From positions 2,475,001 through 2,539,000 of the forward strand of contig NZ_CP084541.1 of the NCBI RefSeq assembly GCF_020410765.1: a stretch of DNA of 64,000 nt, read 5' to 3'. Below the pieces are notes generated by a model. It was not told where the DNA came from. It made no database searches and saw nothing but the letters and a program-made list of their open reading frames with translations. Position numbers and translations under genes: made by a program. The DNA is from Streptomyces marincola. GTDB lineage: Bacteria; Actinomycetota; Actinomycetes; Streptomycetales; Streptomycetaceae. Positions 34,977-44,320 of the stretch are shown here, piece after piece. The first letter of the stretch is position 1. Each line of letters opens with the position of its first letter.

Positions 34977-36257
34977 TCAGGGAACGACCGGCTCGTCGGG
35001 CCGCTCTCCGCCGGGAACCACCACCGCGGGCGGCACGGGAGCGCGGCCGTCGGCGCTGTCGCCGCCGCCGGAGAACAGCAGCCAGCCGCCCACGGCTCCC
35101 GCCCCGACGACCGCCGCCGCGGTCGCCGCGAGGCGCCGTCTGCGGCGCGCCGCGGCGCCGTGCCGCGCCGAACCCGCCCGTGGTTGCCCGGGCGCGCGAA
35201 TGGTGCGCGCCGTACCGTGCGCGCCCCCGGCGAGCTCCGCCGCGTCGGGCACTCTCATGCGGGTGTGCGTGACCCGTTCCGAGTCGGGCGCCGCGCCGCG
35301 GACCAGGGGAACGGCCGCCCTGGGCGGCGTGCCCGGTGCCTCGGCCCCGGCGTCCCCCGCCGCGTTCGCGCCCGCCGCCGCGGCGGCCCGCGGCGAGCCG
35401 TCCCCGGAATCCGGGTCCCCGATGTCGAGCGGCGGGAGGCCGTCGAGGCGCGGCAGCAGCTCGCGCAGCCGCGAGGCCAGCTCGACGGCGCGCAGCCGCG
35501 AGGCCGGGGCCTTGGCGAGGCACTGCTGGATCAGCTCCCACAGCTCCCCCGGGATGCCGGGCAGCTCGGCCGCCTTCTCCGTGACCTGCCGCCTCAGCAC
35601 GGCGCCCGGGTGGCCGCCGCCGAACGGCGTGAACCCGGCGAGCAGCTCGTACAGCACGGTGACCAGCGCGTAGATGTCCACGGCGGCGCGCGGCGGCAGC
35701 CCCTCGACGATCTCGGGCGCCACGTAGTCGGGGGTGCCGACGACGCCGCCCTTGCCGCCGTGCCGCGGCTCGTCGATGAGCTTGGCGACGCCGAAGTCGG
35801 TGAGCAGCGCGCGGGTGCCGGGACCGGTCGTGTCGAGCAGGATGTTCTCCGGCTTGACGTCGCGGTGCACGATGCCGGCGGCGTGCGCGACGGCGAGGGC
35901 GCCGGCCACGTCCGCGGTGATCGCGACCGCGTCGCGCGGGGCGAGGCGGCGCTCGCGCTCCAGGTGGCTGCGCAGGTCGGGGCCGCGGACCAGGTCCATC
36001 ACCAGGGCGATGTCGCGGGCGTCGGGACCCCCTATGACGAGGTCCCTGACGCCGACGATGTTCGGGTGTTCGAGGCCGAGGAGCGCGTGCCGCTCGTGGG
36101 CGAAGCGCTCGGCGAGGTCGGGGTCCGCGGCGAGATCCTCGCGCAGCACCTTCACGGCGACGGGGCCCTCCGGACCCTCGCCGAGCCACACCGTTCCGGC
36201 GCTGCCGCGGCCGAGCACGCGGTGGGTGGTGTAGTGGCTGCCGATGTTCCGTGCCAT
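34977..36257 (-). CDS. pkaB: serine/threonine protein kinase PkaB
   Basis: A 426-residue Hanks-type kinase. Gly loop LGRGSAGTVW, ATP Lys36 (VAVKVL), catalytic HRDVKPEN with Asp133, and DFG at 154-156 are intact. The kinase domain ends near residue 270; a Pro/Ala linker and one transmembrane helix (AATAAAVVGAGAVGGWLLF, about 380-398) follow, with a short external tail of 30 residues and no PASTA domains. It corresponds to PkaB of S. coelicolor by order and length. It follows pkaA by 115 bp. Confidence 0.9.
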   Translation of the reverse strand: MARNIGSHYTTHRVLGRGSAGTVWLGEGPEGPVAVKVLREDLAADPDLAERFAHERHALLGLEHPNIVGVRDLVIGGPDARDIALVMDLVRGPDLRSHLERERRLAPRDAVAITADVAGALAVAHAAGIVHRDVKPENILLDTTGPGTRALLTDFGVAKLIDEPRHGGKGGVVGTPDYVAPEIVEGLPPRAAVDIYALVTVLYELLAGFTPFGGGHPGAVLRRQVTEKAAELPGIPGELWELIQQCLAKAPASRLRAVELASRLRELLPRLDGLPPLDIGDPDSGDGSPRAAAAAGANAAGDAGAEAPGTPPRAAVPLVRGAAPDSERVTHTRMRVPDAAELAGGAHGTARTIRAPGQPRAGSARHGAAARRRRRLAATAAAVVGAGAVGGWLLFSGGGDSADGRAPVPPAVVVPGGERPDEPVVP

Positions 36258-36372
36258 GGCGTGAGGCTACGACGCCGCTGAGACACCGCCGGCGGACGGG
36301 CGCCCGGGTTGCCCGGGTTTATTCAGATGCCCCGCCGAAATTCCACCCCGGTAAGTCGATAAATCTCCGAGG

Positions 36373-38127
36373 TCATTCCATATTCGGGATGTTCTCCTGG
36401 ATCTCCTGGCGCTGCTGGTCGACCTCCTCGATGAGCCCGAGCCATTCGCGAACGTCGTCGAACCACTGAGTGACCGTGTCCCAGAAACTCCGGCCGTCGG
36501 CAATCCAGTCCTGCAACGGTGTGAAGTTCCACACAAGAATGCAGATGATCACCAGGATCAGCACCATGAACAGGCAGCCCTTCAGGCAGCCGAGCCCCGG
36601 GATCCGCATGGGGTTCGCGCTGCGTGACCGGCGCGGCTCCGGAGGCTCGCGGCGCGGGCGCTCCTCGCGGCGGCGCGGCTGCGGCTCGGCGTAGGGCGGC
36701 GGCACGGGCCGCTGGTACTGCTGCGGCTGCGGCGGCGGCTGGTACTGCTGCTGCTGGTACTGCTGGGGCGGCGGCTGCGGCTGGTAGCGCTGCGGCGGCT
36801 GCTGCGGGTGGCCGTACTGCTGCGGCGGCGGGGCGGGGCGCCGTTGCTGCTGCCTGCGGGGCGCGCGGTGGAGCGGGTCCTGCCCCGGGTCGACGGGCTG
36901 CACCCGGGTGGGCTCGTTGCGGTCGCGCGCCGCCCGCATCTGGTCGCGCCAGGGGTGCGGCCCGTCAGGCCCGCCCTGGGCCGCGGGTCCGCCCTGCCCC
37001 TCCGGTCCGCCGCCGGCCCCCGTCGGCATCGCGCGGGTCGCGCCGAGGCCGGGGTCGGGCGACCCCTGCGACGGCAGCACGTTGGTGGCCGCGAACGGGT
37101 CGGCGGCCCCGCCCCCGCCGCCCGAGCCGCCGGGCAGCGCCTGCGTGGGCTCGGCCGCTCCTGGCGGCGCGACGCCGGTCCCGCTCACGCGCACGGGCGA
37201 CGGGTCGGGCACCAGCAGCGCGCTCACCCCGAGCGCGCTGTCGCGCTGGCGCTCGCTGGCGTTCTCGTTGATGCCGGCCGCGACGGTGCGCAGGGCCTTC
37301 GCGAGCGCGGTGGCGGACGGGCGCTGCGCCGGGTTCTTGCGCAGGCAGTGGTCGAGCACGGTCCACAGCGGGTCCGGCAGGCCGTCCGGCCGCCTCGGCT
37401 CCTCGCCGATGTGGCGCTGGAGCACCTGGAGGGTGTTGCTGCCGCTGAACGGCGGGTGCCCGGTGATGAGTTCGTACAGCACCACCCCGGCGCTGTAGAT
37501 GTCGACGGCCGAGGTCTGCGGGCGGCCCTCGGCCGACTCTGGGGCGACGTAGGAGGGGCTGCCGACGAACTCGTGGGCGCGGGTGACGCCCGGGGAGTCG
37601 GCGAGGCGCGCGATACCGAAGTCGGTGAGCATCGGGCGCAGCGGCCTGGTGTCGTCGTCCACGCCGGTGAGCAGCACGTTCGCGGGCTTCAGGTCGCGGT
37701 GGACCACGCCCTTGGCGTGCGCGGCGGCCAGCGCGTCCGCGATCTGGGCGGTCAGCAGCGCGGCGGCGATGTGCGTCAGCGGCCCGTTCTCGTACAGGTA
37801 GCGGTGCAGGTCGGGGCCGTCGATCAGGTCCATGACCAGTGCGATCATGTCGCCCTCGACGACCAGGTCGCGCGTGCGGACGATGTTGTCGTGGCCGTCG
37901 CCCGCGAGCCGGAGCAGGACGGCGCGCTCGCGCAGGAAGCGCATGACGACGTCCGGGTCGCCGGCCAGTTCCTCCCTGAGGACCTTGACCGCGACCAGCT
38001 CGCCCGGCCGGCCCGCCACGGCGGCCTCCTCACCCGCGGCCTCCCGCTGGCGCCCCCGCCACACCGTCCCGGTGGCGCCGCGCCCGAGCGGCTGTTCAAG
38101 CAGGTACTTGCTGCCTACCGGCCGCAC
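36373..38127 (-). CDS. pkaA: serine/threonine protein kinase PkaA
   Basis: A 584-residue Hanks-type kinase. Gly loop LGRGATGTVW, Lys48 and HRDLKPAN (143-150) are intact. The linker after residue 275 is Gly/Pro-rich and then strongly Gln/Pro/Tyr-rich (QQYQ and PPPQ runs, about 420-480), followed by a basic stretch, one transmembrane helix (about 512-535) and an acidic external tail of 49 residues. GTG at 38127 has GGGAG five bases upstream; an in-frame GTG 45 bases further up lacks such a site. It is divergent from an FHA-domain gene, a likely phospho-Thr reader of its products (inference). Confidence 0.9.
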   Translation of the reverse strand: MRPVGSKYLLEQPLGRGATGTVWRGRQREAAGEEAAVAGRPGELVAVKVLREELAGDPDVVMRFLRERAVLLRLAGDGHDNIVRTRDLVVEGDMIALVMDLIDGPDLHRYLYENGPLTHIAAALLTAQIADALAAAHAKGVVHRDLKPANVLLTGVDDDTRPLRPMLTDFGIARLADSPGVTRAHEFVGSPSYVAPESAEGRPQTSAVDIYSAGVVLYELITGHPPFSGSNTLQVLQRHIGEEPRRPDGLPDPLWTVLDHCLRKNPAQRPSATALAKALRTVAAGINENASERQRDSALGVSALLVPDPSPVRVSGTGVAPPGAAEPTQALPGGSGGGGGAADPFAATNVLPSQGSPDPGLGATRAMPTGAGGGPEGQGGPAAQGGPDGPHPWRDQMRAARDRNEPTRVQPVDPGQDPLHRAPRRQQQRRPAPPPQQYGHPQQPPQRYQPQPPPQQYQQQQYQPPPQPQQYQRPVPPPYAEPQPRRREERPRREPPEPRRSRSANPMRIPGLGCLKGCLFMVLILVIICILVWNFTPLQDWIADGRSFWDTVTQWFDDVREWLGLIEEVDQQRQEIQENIPNME

Positions 38128-38536
38128 GTGTGCTCCCTGATGCTTCGCTGATGGTGACGCAACCCGAGCCACCTACTGTAGTGGCGCCGTCCCGCGCGGC
38201 GGGGGGCGCGGGAACGGGGCGCGCATCCCGGTGGACGCACCCGTGGCGGCGGATGGTTGCCGCTGGTTACCGTGGGGTGTCGCGCGGTGGCCGAACGCGA
38301 GCACGCGGGCGGGACGGAACGGCGGTCCTGCCGCGCCGGAGCCGGATCGGCCCGCCGTACCGTTCAGTTCTGGTCAGATCGGTTGTGGTCAGATACGACC
38401 AATCAAGATCATTGCCCGCCGATGGCCCGACGAACTGTCAGCGGCGGGTGCGAGGATGCTTTCAGCATCAGCATCCGATGCGACTCGTGTGGTCGGAACC
38501 GTGGCAGCCGTGCTGGCGAGGTGACCGGGAGGGTCG
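38128..38536. other. divergent promoter region between pkaA and the FHA gene
   Basis: 409 bp without a gene. It contains the TGGTC dyad described separately; otherwise nothing clear. Confidence 0.5.
38371..38401. promoter_or_regulatory. TGGTC dyad and direct repeat
   Basis: TGGTCAGAT occurs at 38371-38379 and again at 38386-38394; the second copy forms the inverted repeat TGGTC-N6-GACCA (38386-38401). It is about 135 bp before the FHA gene. Spacing differs from the DasR dre site (TGGTC-N2-GACCA). Confidence 0.35.
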
Positions 38537-41104
38537 ATGCCGCTTCACATCAGGTTGACCGTGCTCGCACACGGCGATGCCGCCACCGGCACGGACGTGG
38601 AGGTCACCGCGCCCGCGGGCACCGCGCTCGCCGGCGTCCTCGGTTCGCTCGCCGCCGCCGCCGCGCCGGGGACCGCGCCGCCCGGCGCGGTGTTCTGCGA
38701 GGGCGTGCGGGTGGACCCGCAGGCGGTGCTCGGCGCCCCGCCCCTCGTCGACGGCGCGGTGCTCGCGTTCCACCGCCCGGTCGGCGAGCCCGTCGGCGGA
38801 CCGACGCGGGCCACCCTCCTGGTCGTCGCGGGCCCCGACGCGGGCGGCGTGCACCTGCTGCGCGGCGGGGAGGCCAGGATCGGGCGCTCGGCCGAGGCCG
38901 ACATCCCGCTCGACGACCCGGACGTCTCCCGCGCCCACTGCGCCGTCGCGCTGTCCCCCGACGGCTCGGTCACGGTGCGCGACCTCGGCTCGACCAACGG
39001 CACCCTGCTCAACGGGGCACCGGTGGGCCCGCGGCCCGTGCCCGCCCGTTCCGGCGCCCTGCTGCGGCTGGGCGAGTCGGTGCTGCGCGTGATCGCCTCG
39101 GCCGAGCCGCAGGCCCCGCCGCCCGGCCCGCCGCCCGCGCCCGCCGGCGGCCGGCGCGGACTCGCCGGCTGGGCGCTGGGCAGACGCGCGGGACAGGGCC
39201 CGCCGGCCGAGCCGCCGCCCCCCGTCGCGCCGCCCGCCACGTCCACCGCCTCCACCGCGCCCACCACGTCCACAGCGCATGCCGAGTCCCGCTGGCCCGA
39301 CCCGGCCGGCCTGCTGCTGACCGCCATAGAGGCCGGGCCCAGGCTGTGGGAGCGCGACGCGGCGCATCCGGACGCGTACACGGTCAGGCTCGGCACCGTC
39401 CAGCAGGCGCCCGACATGCTGCCGCCCGTCACCGTGGCGCTGCCCCTGGCGGGCTCCCTGGGCCTGGCGGGTCCGAGGGGGCGGATCACGGGCGTGGCCC
39501 GTTCCGTCCTCGCCCAGCTCGCCGGCCTCCATCCGCCGGGCGCGCTCCAGCTCGTGGCCGTCGCGCCCGGCCGCGCCGACGACTGGTCCTGGCTCGGCTG
39601 GCTGCCGCACGTGCGCCCCGCCGAGGGGCAGGACTGCCGGCTGCTGCTCGCCTTCGACCCGCGCCAGGCGGCCGCGCGCACCCGGGAGCTGACCGAATCC
39701 CTCGCCCGCCCGCGCCCGGACCGGCGCACGGTGGTGCTGGTCGACGGCGACCCGGGCGACGCGCAGGCGCGCGACGCGCTCGCGCGGCTCGCGGCCCAGG
39801 GCCCGGCCGCCGGCATCCACCTGCTCGTGCTGGGCGCGATACCGCCCGCCGCCGCGGTGCCGCCCGAGGGCGTGCCCGCGGCGGCGACGCTGGCCAGAGC
39901 CACCGCGGGCACGCCGCTGCTCGACGCCTGCGGCACGGTCGCCGTGCTCAGCGGCCCGGTGTCCACGGCGCTGCGGCTCAGCGGGCCCGCGGGCGACACC
40001 GGCCCGACGGCCGGCGCGGACGCGGTCTCGGCCGCCTGGGCGGAACGGTTCGCGCGGGCGCTCGCGCCGGTCGCGGAGGAGCCGGGGGACGGGGCGGCCA
40101 CGCCCGCGGCCTCCCCCCTGCCCGCGAGCTGCCGGCTCCTCGACGCGCTCGGCCTGTCCCGGGTCACGCCCACCGCCCTGCGCGAACGGTGGTCGCGGCA
40201 CTCCGGGTTGCCGCTGGTCCTCGGCACCGGCGCACGGGGCCCGGTCTCGTTCGACCTCGCGCCCGCGCCGGGCCCGCTCGCCGTCACGGGCGGCCCGGGC
40301 TCCGGGCGCACCGAGCTGCTCTCCGGCCTCGCCGCGGCGCTGGCCGCGGCGCACGCGCCCGACGCGCTGTCGCTGCTGCTGGTCGAGGGGGCCGGCGAGG
40401 GGCTGCGCCCCTGCGCGGAGCTGCCGCACGTCACCTCCTACGTGACGGCGACCGACCCGGTGCGCATGCGCGCGTTCGCGCAGGCGCTCCGCGAGGAGCT
40501 GAAGCGGCGCGCGGCGCTGCTCGGCGAGCGGGAGTTCTCGGCGGCCCGCCGCGCCGGCGGACGCCTGGTGGCCCTGCGGTCGGCCGCGGGGAGCGAAGGG
40601 CAGGCGGCCGAGACCGGCGCGCTGCCCTGGCTGGTGCTCCTGGTCGACGACCTCGACGCGCTGACGGCTCCCGCGCTCGGCGCTCCCGGCCGCCCCGCGG
40701 CCGGTTCCGTGGTGCGGGCGCTGGAGATGGCGGTCCGCGAGGGGCACCGGCTCGGCGTACGGCTCGTCGCCGCGGGCGACCTGCCGGGCGCGGCGGCGCG
40801 CGTGGTGCTGAGCGGGAAGCCGCAGGGCCGGGCCGAGTTGGTGCCGTCGGCGGCCGGCCTCGGGGAAGCGGCTGAGGCCGTCCCGTTCCAGGCCGGACGC
40901 GTGACCGCGCGCATTCCCAGGACCTCGACGCTGCGGCCCACGGTGGCCCGGCTCGACTGGGAGCGCGCCGGCGACCCGCCGGCGCGCCGTCCGGTGCGCG
41001 AGCTGGGGAACGGGCCGACGGACATCGCCCTGCTGGCCAGCGCGGCGGCCAGGGCCGCCCGTACCGACCACGCCGACCGGGCGGCCACCGCGACTCCGGT
41101 GTAG
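38537..41104 (+). CDS. FHA domain protein with FtsK/SpoIIIE (EccC-like) ATPase modules
   Basis: An 855-residue cytoplasmic protein. Residues 1-80 resemble a ubiquitin-like fold. The FHA domain (about 92-175) has GRS (116-118), SRAH (131-134) and GSTNGT (151-156), so it should bind phosphothreonine. After a Pro-rich linker, two FtsK/SpoIIIE-like segments follow. The second has a P-loop-like GGPGSGRTE at 585-593 in which the Walker lysine is Arg591, and a Walker B LLVDDLDAL near 700; the first lacks a P-loop. It is thus probably a degenerate ATPase or a scaffold. No transmembrane helix is seen. Divergence from pkaA suggests it is a kinase-linked adaptor. ATG at 38537 follows GGGAGGG at short spacing. 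Confidence 0.8.
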   Translation: MPLHIRLTVLAHGDAATGTDVEVTAPAGTALAGVLGSLAAAAAPGTAPPGAVFCEGVRVDPQAVLGAPPLVDGAVLAFHRPVGEPVGGPTRATLLVVAGPDAGGVHLLRGGEARIGRSAEADIPLDDPDVSRAHCAVALSPDGSVTVRDLGSTNGTLLNGAPVGPRPVPARSGALLRLGESVLRVIASAEPQAPPPGPPPAPAGGRRGLAGWALGRRAGQGPPAEPPPPVAPPATSTASTAPTTSTAHAESRWPDPAGLLLTAIEAGPRLWERDAAHPDAYTVRLGTVQQAPDMLPPVTVALPLAGSLGLAGPRGRITGVARSVLAQLAGLHPPGALQLVAVAPGRADDWSWLGWLPHVRPAEGQDCRLLLAFDPRQAAARTRELTESLARPRPDRRTVVLVDGDPGDAQARDALARLAAQGPAAGIHLLVLGAIPPAAAVPPEGVPAAATLARATAGTPLLDACGTVAVLSGPVSTALRLSGPAGDTGPTAGADAVSAAWAERFARALAPVAEEPGDGAATPAASPLPASCRLLDALGLSRVTPTALRERWSRHSGLPLVLGTGARGPVSFDLAPAPGPLAVTGGPGSGRTELLSGLAAALAAAHAPDALSLLLVEGAGEGLRPCAELPHVTSYVTATDPVRMRAFAQALREELKRRAALLGEREFSAARRAGGRLVALRSAAGSEGQAAETGALPWLVLLVDDLDALTAPALGAPGRPAAGSVVRALEMAVREGHRLGVRLVAAGDLPGAAARVVLSGKPQGRAELVPSAAGLGEAAEAVPFQAGRVTARIPRTSTLRPTVARLDWERAGDPPARRPVRELGNGPTDIALLASAAARAARTDHADRAATATPV

Positions 41105-41626
41105 GTCCTGTCGTTCGGATCATCGCCTGGCCCCGCGCGGCGCGGCCCGGCCGCGCTCCGGGCCGTGATGCCGCCCGCGCCCGGAGCGCGGCCGGGTACC
41201 GGGCCGTGCGCAGGCGGCTTTCCGCCGTCGGCACGCGCGTCGGCGGCGCGGCCCGCCCGTCTCTTTCCGCCACGGGCCGAGCCGCACGGGCCGTCCGCTT
41301 CCTCCCGGCCGTTCCCTTCCGTCCCGCCCCCTCCGCCGGGCCGCGGGCGTCCCCGGCGCCCCTCGCGAACGCCCCGCGCCGGGCGCCCCGCGCGTGCTCC
41401 CCGGCGCCACCCGGCCCTCGCGCAACGCCGTGACCTCCGGTTCCGGATTTTTCCGATCATGATCATGCCCGCTCGGTAACATGACGATCACAAAGGGGAC
41501 GTGCGCCGACCACAGTCTTGCCCGTTCTTTCGGCGCGGCGTAGGAAACCTGGCGTAGGACATGCGGCGTTGCAAGCCCTGCGCCTGGTAGGGGCATGGCC
41601 GCACCGGAGGGGTGAGGGCGGTGTTC
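41105..41626. other. intergenic region before the ABC importer
   Basis: A 522-bp gap. It holds the terminator of the FHA gene at its left end and an AT-richer patch (about 41440-41500) with the palindrome GATCATGATC (41455-41464) that probably includes the importer promoter. No gene was supported. Confidence 0.5.
41146..41196 (+). terminator. terminator of the FHA/FtsK-like gene
   Basis: A perfect 17-bp stem (41146-41162 with 41180-41196) and a 17-base loop lies 42 bp after the stop codon. Confidence 0.65.
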
Positions 41627-43012
41627 ATGCACGGTTCGGACCGGGTGTCCCGGTGGCGGGCGACGCGCGCGACGGTGGCGGTCATCGCCACGGGGGCGCT
41701 GGCGCTGACCGCGTGCGCCGACGAGGAGGACGGGGCGGCGAGCGATGTGCCCCCGACCATCGAACTGCCCGACCTGAGCGGCCAGGACCTGGAGGTCTCG
41801 GCGGTCTGGACCGGCGTCGAGCGCGACAACTTCGTGCGGGTGCTCGACGAGTTCGAGGCCAGGACCGGCGCCTCGGTCAGCTTCGTGCCCAGCGGCGACA
41901 ACGTGTCGCAGTTCGTCGGCACCAAGATCGAGGGCGGCGCGCCGCCCGACGTGGTGATGGTGCCGCAGCCCGGTGTGCTGCGGGAGTTCGCGGAGAATGG
42001 CTGGATCGCACCGCTCGGCGACAGCGTTCTCGAACAACTGGACGCCAACTACACGCAGGGCTGGCAGGACCTCGGCTCCCACGAGGGCGAGCAGTACGGC
42101 GTCTATGTGAAGGCGGCCAACAAGTCCCTGATCTGGTACAGCGCCACGGCGTTCGACTACGCGGGCGTCGAGCCCCCGACGACCTGGGACGAGTTCGTCA
42201 CGACGGCATGGACGCTGTGGGAGTCGGGCACCACACCGCTCTCGGTAGCGGGCGGCGACGGCTGGACCCTGACCGACTGGTTCGAGAACATCTACCTCTC
42301 CCAGGCCGGGCCCGAGTTGTACGACCAGCTGGCCGCGCACGAGATCCCGTGGACGCACGAGAGCGTCGCGGAGGCCCTGGCCTCGCTCGCCGAGGTGTTC
42401 GGCGAGCCCCGGCTGCTGGCGAACGGCACGAACGGCTCGCTCCAGACCCTGTTCCCCGACTCCGTCACCCAGACGTTCATCAACCTCACGGCCCCCGACG
42501 CCGGCATGGTCTTCGAGGCCGACTTCGTCGGCGCCGTCATCACCGACAGCACGGACGCGGAGATCGGTGAGGACGCGCTGGTCTTCCCGTTCCCCGCGGT
42601 CGGCGGCGGCGAGGCGCCGGTGGTCAGCGCCGGGGACGCCGCGGTGGCCGTGGCGCCGGACGGCGAGGCGAGCGAGGCGCAGGAGGCGCTGCTCGCGTTC
42701 CTCGCCTCCCCGGACGCGGCGCGCATCTGGGCGGAGCCCGGCGGCTTCATCTCGCCCAACAAGTCGCTCGCGCTGGACGCCTACCCCAACGACGTGCAGC
42801 GCGGCATCGCGGAGGCGCTGATCGCGGCGGGCGACGAGTTCCGTTTCGACATGTCCGACCAGACCCCCGCCGCGTTCGGCGGCACGACCGGGCAGGGAAT
42901 GTGGCGCGGCCTCCAGGACTTCCTGCGCGACCCGGAGGACATCGAGGGCGCGCAGCGGTACCTGGAGTCCCAGGCGGCCGACGCCTACGGCGACCAGACG
43001 GACGGAGACTGA
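41627..43012 (+). CDS. ABC transporter substrate-binding lipoprotein (sugar type)
   Basis: A 461-residue extracytoplasmic solute-binding protein of family 1. The lipobox ALTAC follows a short signal (RATVAVIATGALALTAC), so it is lipid-anchored. The mature chain has typical SBP_bac_1 features (LEVSAVWTGVERDNFVRVLDEFEARTG; GGAPPDVVMVPQPGVLREFAENGWIAPL). It binds a sugar or oligosaccharide, identity unknown. The ATG at 41627 follows GAGGG at spacing eight; two upstream GTGs are alternatives. The two permease genes follow. Confidence 0.9.
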   Translation: MHGSDRVSRWRATRATVAVIATGALALTACADEEDGAASDVPPTIELPDLSGQDLEVSAVWTGVERDNFVRVLDEFEARTGASVSFVPSGDNVSQFVGTKIEGGAPPDVVMVPQPGVLREFAENGWIAPLGDSVLEQLDANYTQGWQDLGSHEGEQYGVYVKAANKSLIWYSATAFDYAGVEPPTTWDEFVTTAWTLWESGTTPLSVAGGDGWTLTDWFENIYLSQAGPELYDQLAAHEIPWTHESVAEALASLAEVFGEPRLLANGTNGSLQTLFPDSVTQTFINLTAPDAGMVFEADFVGAVITDSTDAEIGEDALVFPFPAVGGGEAPVVSAGDAAVAVAPDGEASEAQEALLAFLASPDAARIWAEPGGFISPNKSLALDAYPNDVQRGIAEALIAAGDEFRFDMSDQTPAAFGGTTGQGMWRGLQDFLRDPEDIEGAQRYLESQAADAYGDQTDGD

Positions 43013-43018
43013 CTTCCC

Positions 43019-44320
43019 ATGGCATCCGGCAAGGTGGCGGTGATCAGGGCACGGCCCTGGGCGGTCGCGAGCTTTCTGCTGCCCGCGCTGCTGCTGCTCG
43101 GCGCGCTGGTCGTCTACCCCATCGGGTACTCGATGTGGCGCAGTCTGTTCGACGCCTCGGGCGACTCGTTCGTCGGGCTCGACAACTTCAGGGAACTGTT
43201 CACGAACGACGGCATCAGAACAGCCCTCCAGAACAACCTGATCTGGATCGTCGTGGCCCCCACCGTGGCGACCGCGCTCGGCCTGGTCTTCGCCGTGCTG
43301 ACCGAACGCATCCGCTGGGCCACCGCGTTCAAGCTGATCATCTTCATGCCGATGGCGATCTCGATGCTCGCCGCCGGGATCATCTTCCGACTGGTCTACG
43401 AGCAGAATCCGGACCGGGGCGTGGCCAACGCGGTCATGACCACGGTGCACGACACCTTCGCCGACCGCCCCGCGTGGCCCGACGCGCAGCCGCGCCCCGA
43501 CGGCCCGCTGCGGGTGCAGGAGGACGGCTCCTACCTGCTGACCGCCCCGGCCGAGGCCGGCACGCCCGCCATGCTGCCGCTGGTCGCCGTGCCGCAGCCG
43601 GAGCTCGCGGACGCCTCGCCCGCCGCGGTGCCGCGGGCGGCGGGCGACGCGGTCACCGGCACGGTATGGATGGACTTCACGCGCGGCGGCGGCGGCACGG
43701 ACGGCGCGGTCGACCCCGGGGAGCAGGGGCTTTCCGGCATCACCGTGCAGGCGGTCGCCGACGGTGACGTGGTCGCCGAGACCGAGACGGCCGACGACGG
43801 AACGTTCAGCCTGCCGGCGGAGGCCGACGGCGCCCAGTTGCGCCTGGCGGCCTCCGACTTCACCGCGCCGTGGAACGGCGCCGAGTGGCTCGGGCCCAGC
43901 CTCATCACCCCGGCCATCATCGGCAGTTACGTCTGGATGTGGGCCGGGTTCGCGATGGTCCTGATCGCCGCGGGCCTGGCCGGGGTGCCGCGGGAGACGC
44001 TGGAGGCCGCGCGCGTGGACGGCGCGAACGAGTGGCAGGTGTTCCGGCGCATCACCGTCCCGCTGCTCGCGCCGGTCCTCGCGGTGGTCATGGTGACCCT
44101 GATGATCAACGTCCTGAAGATCTTCGACCTGGTCTACGTCATCGCGCCCACCTCGACCCAGGACGAGGCCAACGTGCTGGCCCTCCAGCTGTATCTGTCG
44201 TCCTTCGGCACCGACGCGCATCAGGGGGTCGGCAGCGCCATCGCCGTGTTCCTGCTGGTCCTCGTGCTGCCGGTCATGATCGTCAACGTCCGCAGGCTGC
44301 GACGGGAGAACCAGCGGTGA
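43019..44320 (+). CDS. ABC sugar permease (MalF/UgpA type) with large inserted beta-domain
   Basis: A 433-residue permease. The normal core of six helices is interrupted after residue 127 by about 165 extracytoplasmic residues (127-292). This insert contains a segment VTGTVWMDF...VDPGEQGLSGITVQAV...ETADDGTFSLPA (about 212-280) that resembles an SdrD B / Cna B-like beta-sandwich. The EAA loop for ATPase contact is TLEAARVDGANEWQVFRRITVP. Typical permeases are about 300 residues. E. coli MalF has a comparable periplasmic insertion (P2) that contacts its binding protein, so a similar docking role is plausible. The gene starts 6 bp after the binding protein stop and overlaps the next permease by GTGA. 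Confidence 0.9.
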   Translation: MASGKVAVIRARPWAVASFLLPALLLLGALVVYPIGYSMWRSLFDASGDSFVGLDNFRELFTNDGIRTALQNNLIWIVVAPTVATALGLVFAVLTERIRWATAFKLIIFMPMAISMLAAGIIFRLVYEQNPDRGVANAVMTTVHDTFADRPAWPDAQPRPDGPLRVQEDGSYLLTAPAEAGTPAMLPLVAVPQPELADASPAAVPRAAGDAVTGTVWMDFTRGGGGTDGAVDPGEQGLSGITVQAVADGDVVAETETADDGTFSLPAEADGAQLRLAASDFTAPWNGAEWLGPSLITPAIIGSYVWMWAGFAMVLIAAGLAGVPRETLEAARVDGANEWQVFRRITVPLLAPVLAVVMVTLMINVLKIFDLVYVIAPTSTQDEANVLALQLYLSSFGTDAHQGVGSAIAVFLLVLVLPVMIVNVRRLRRENQR

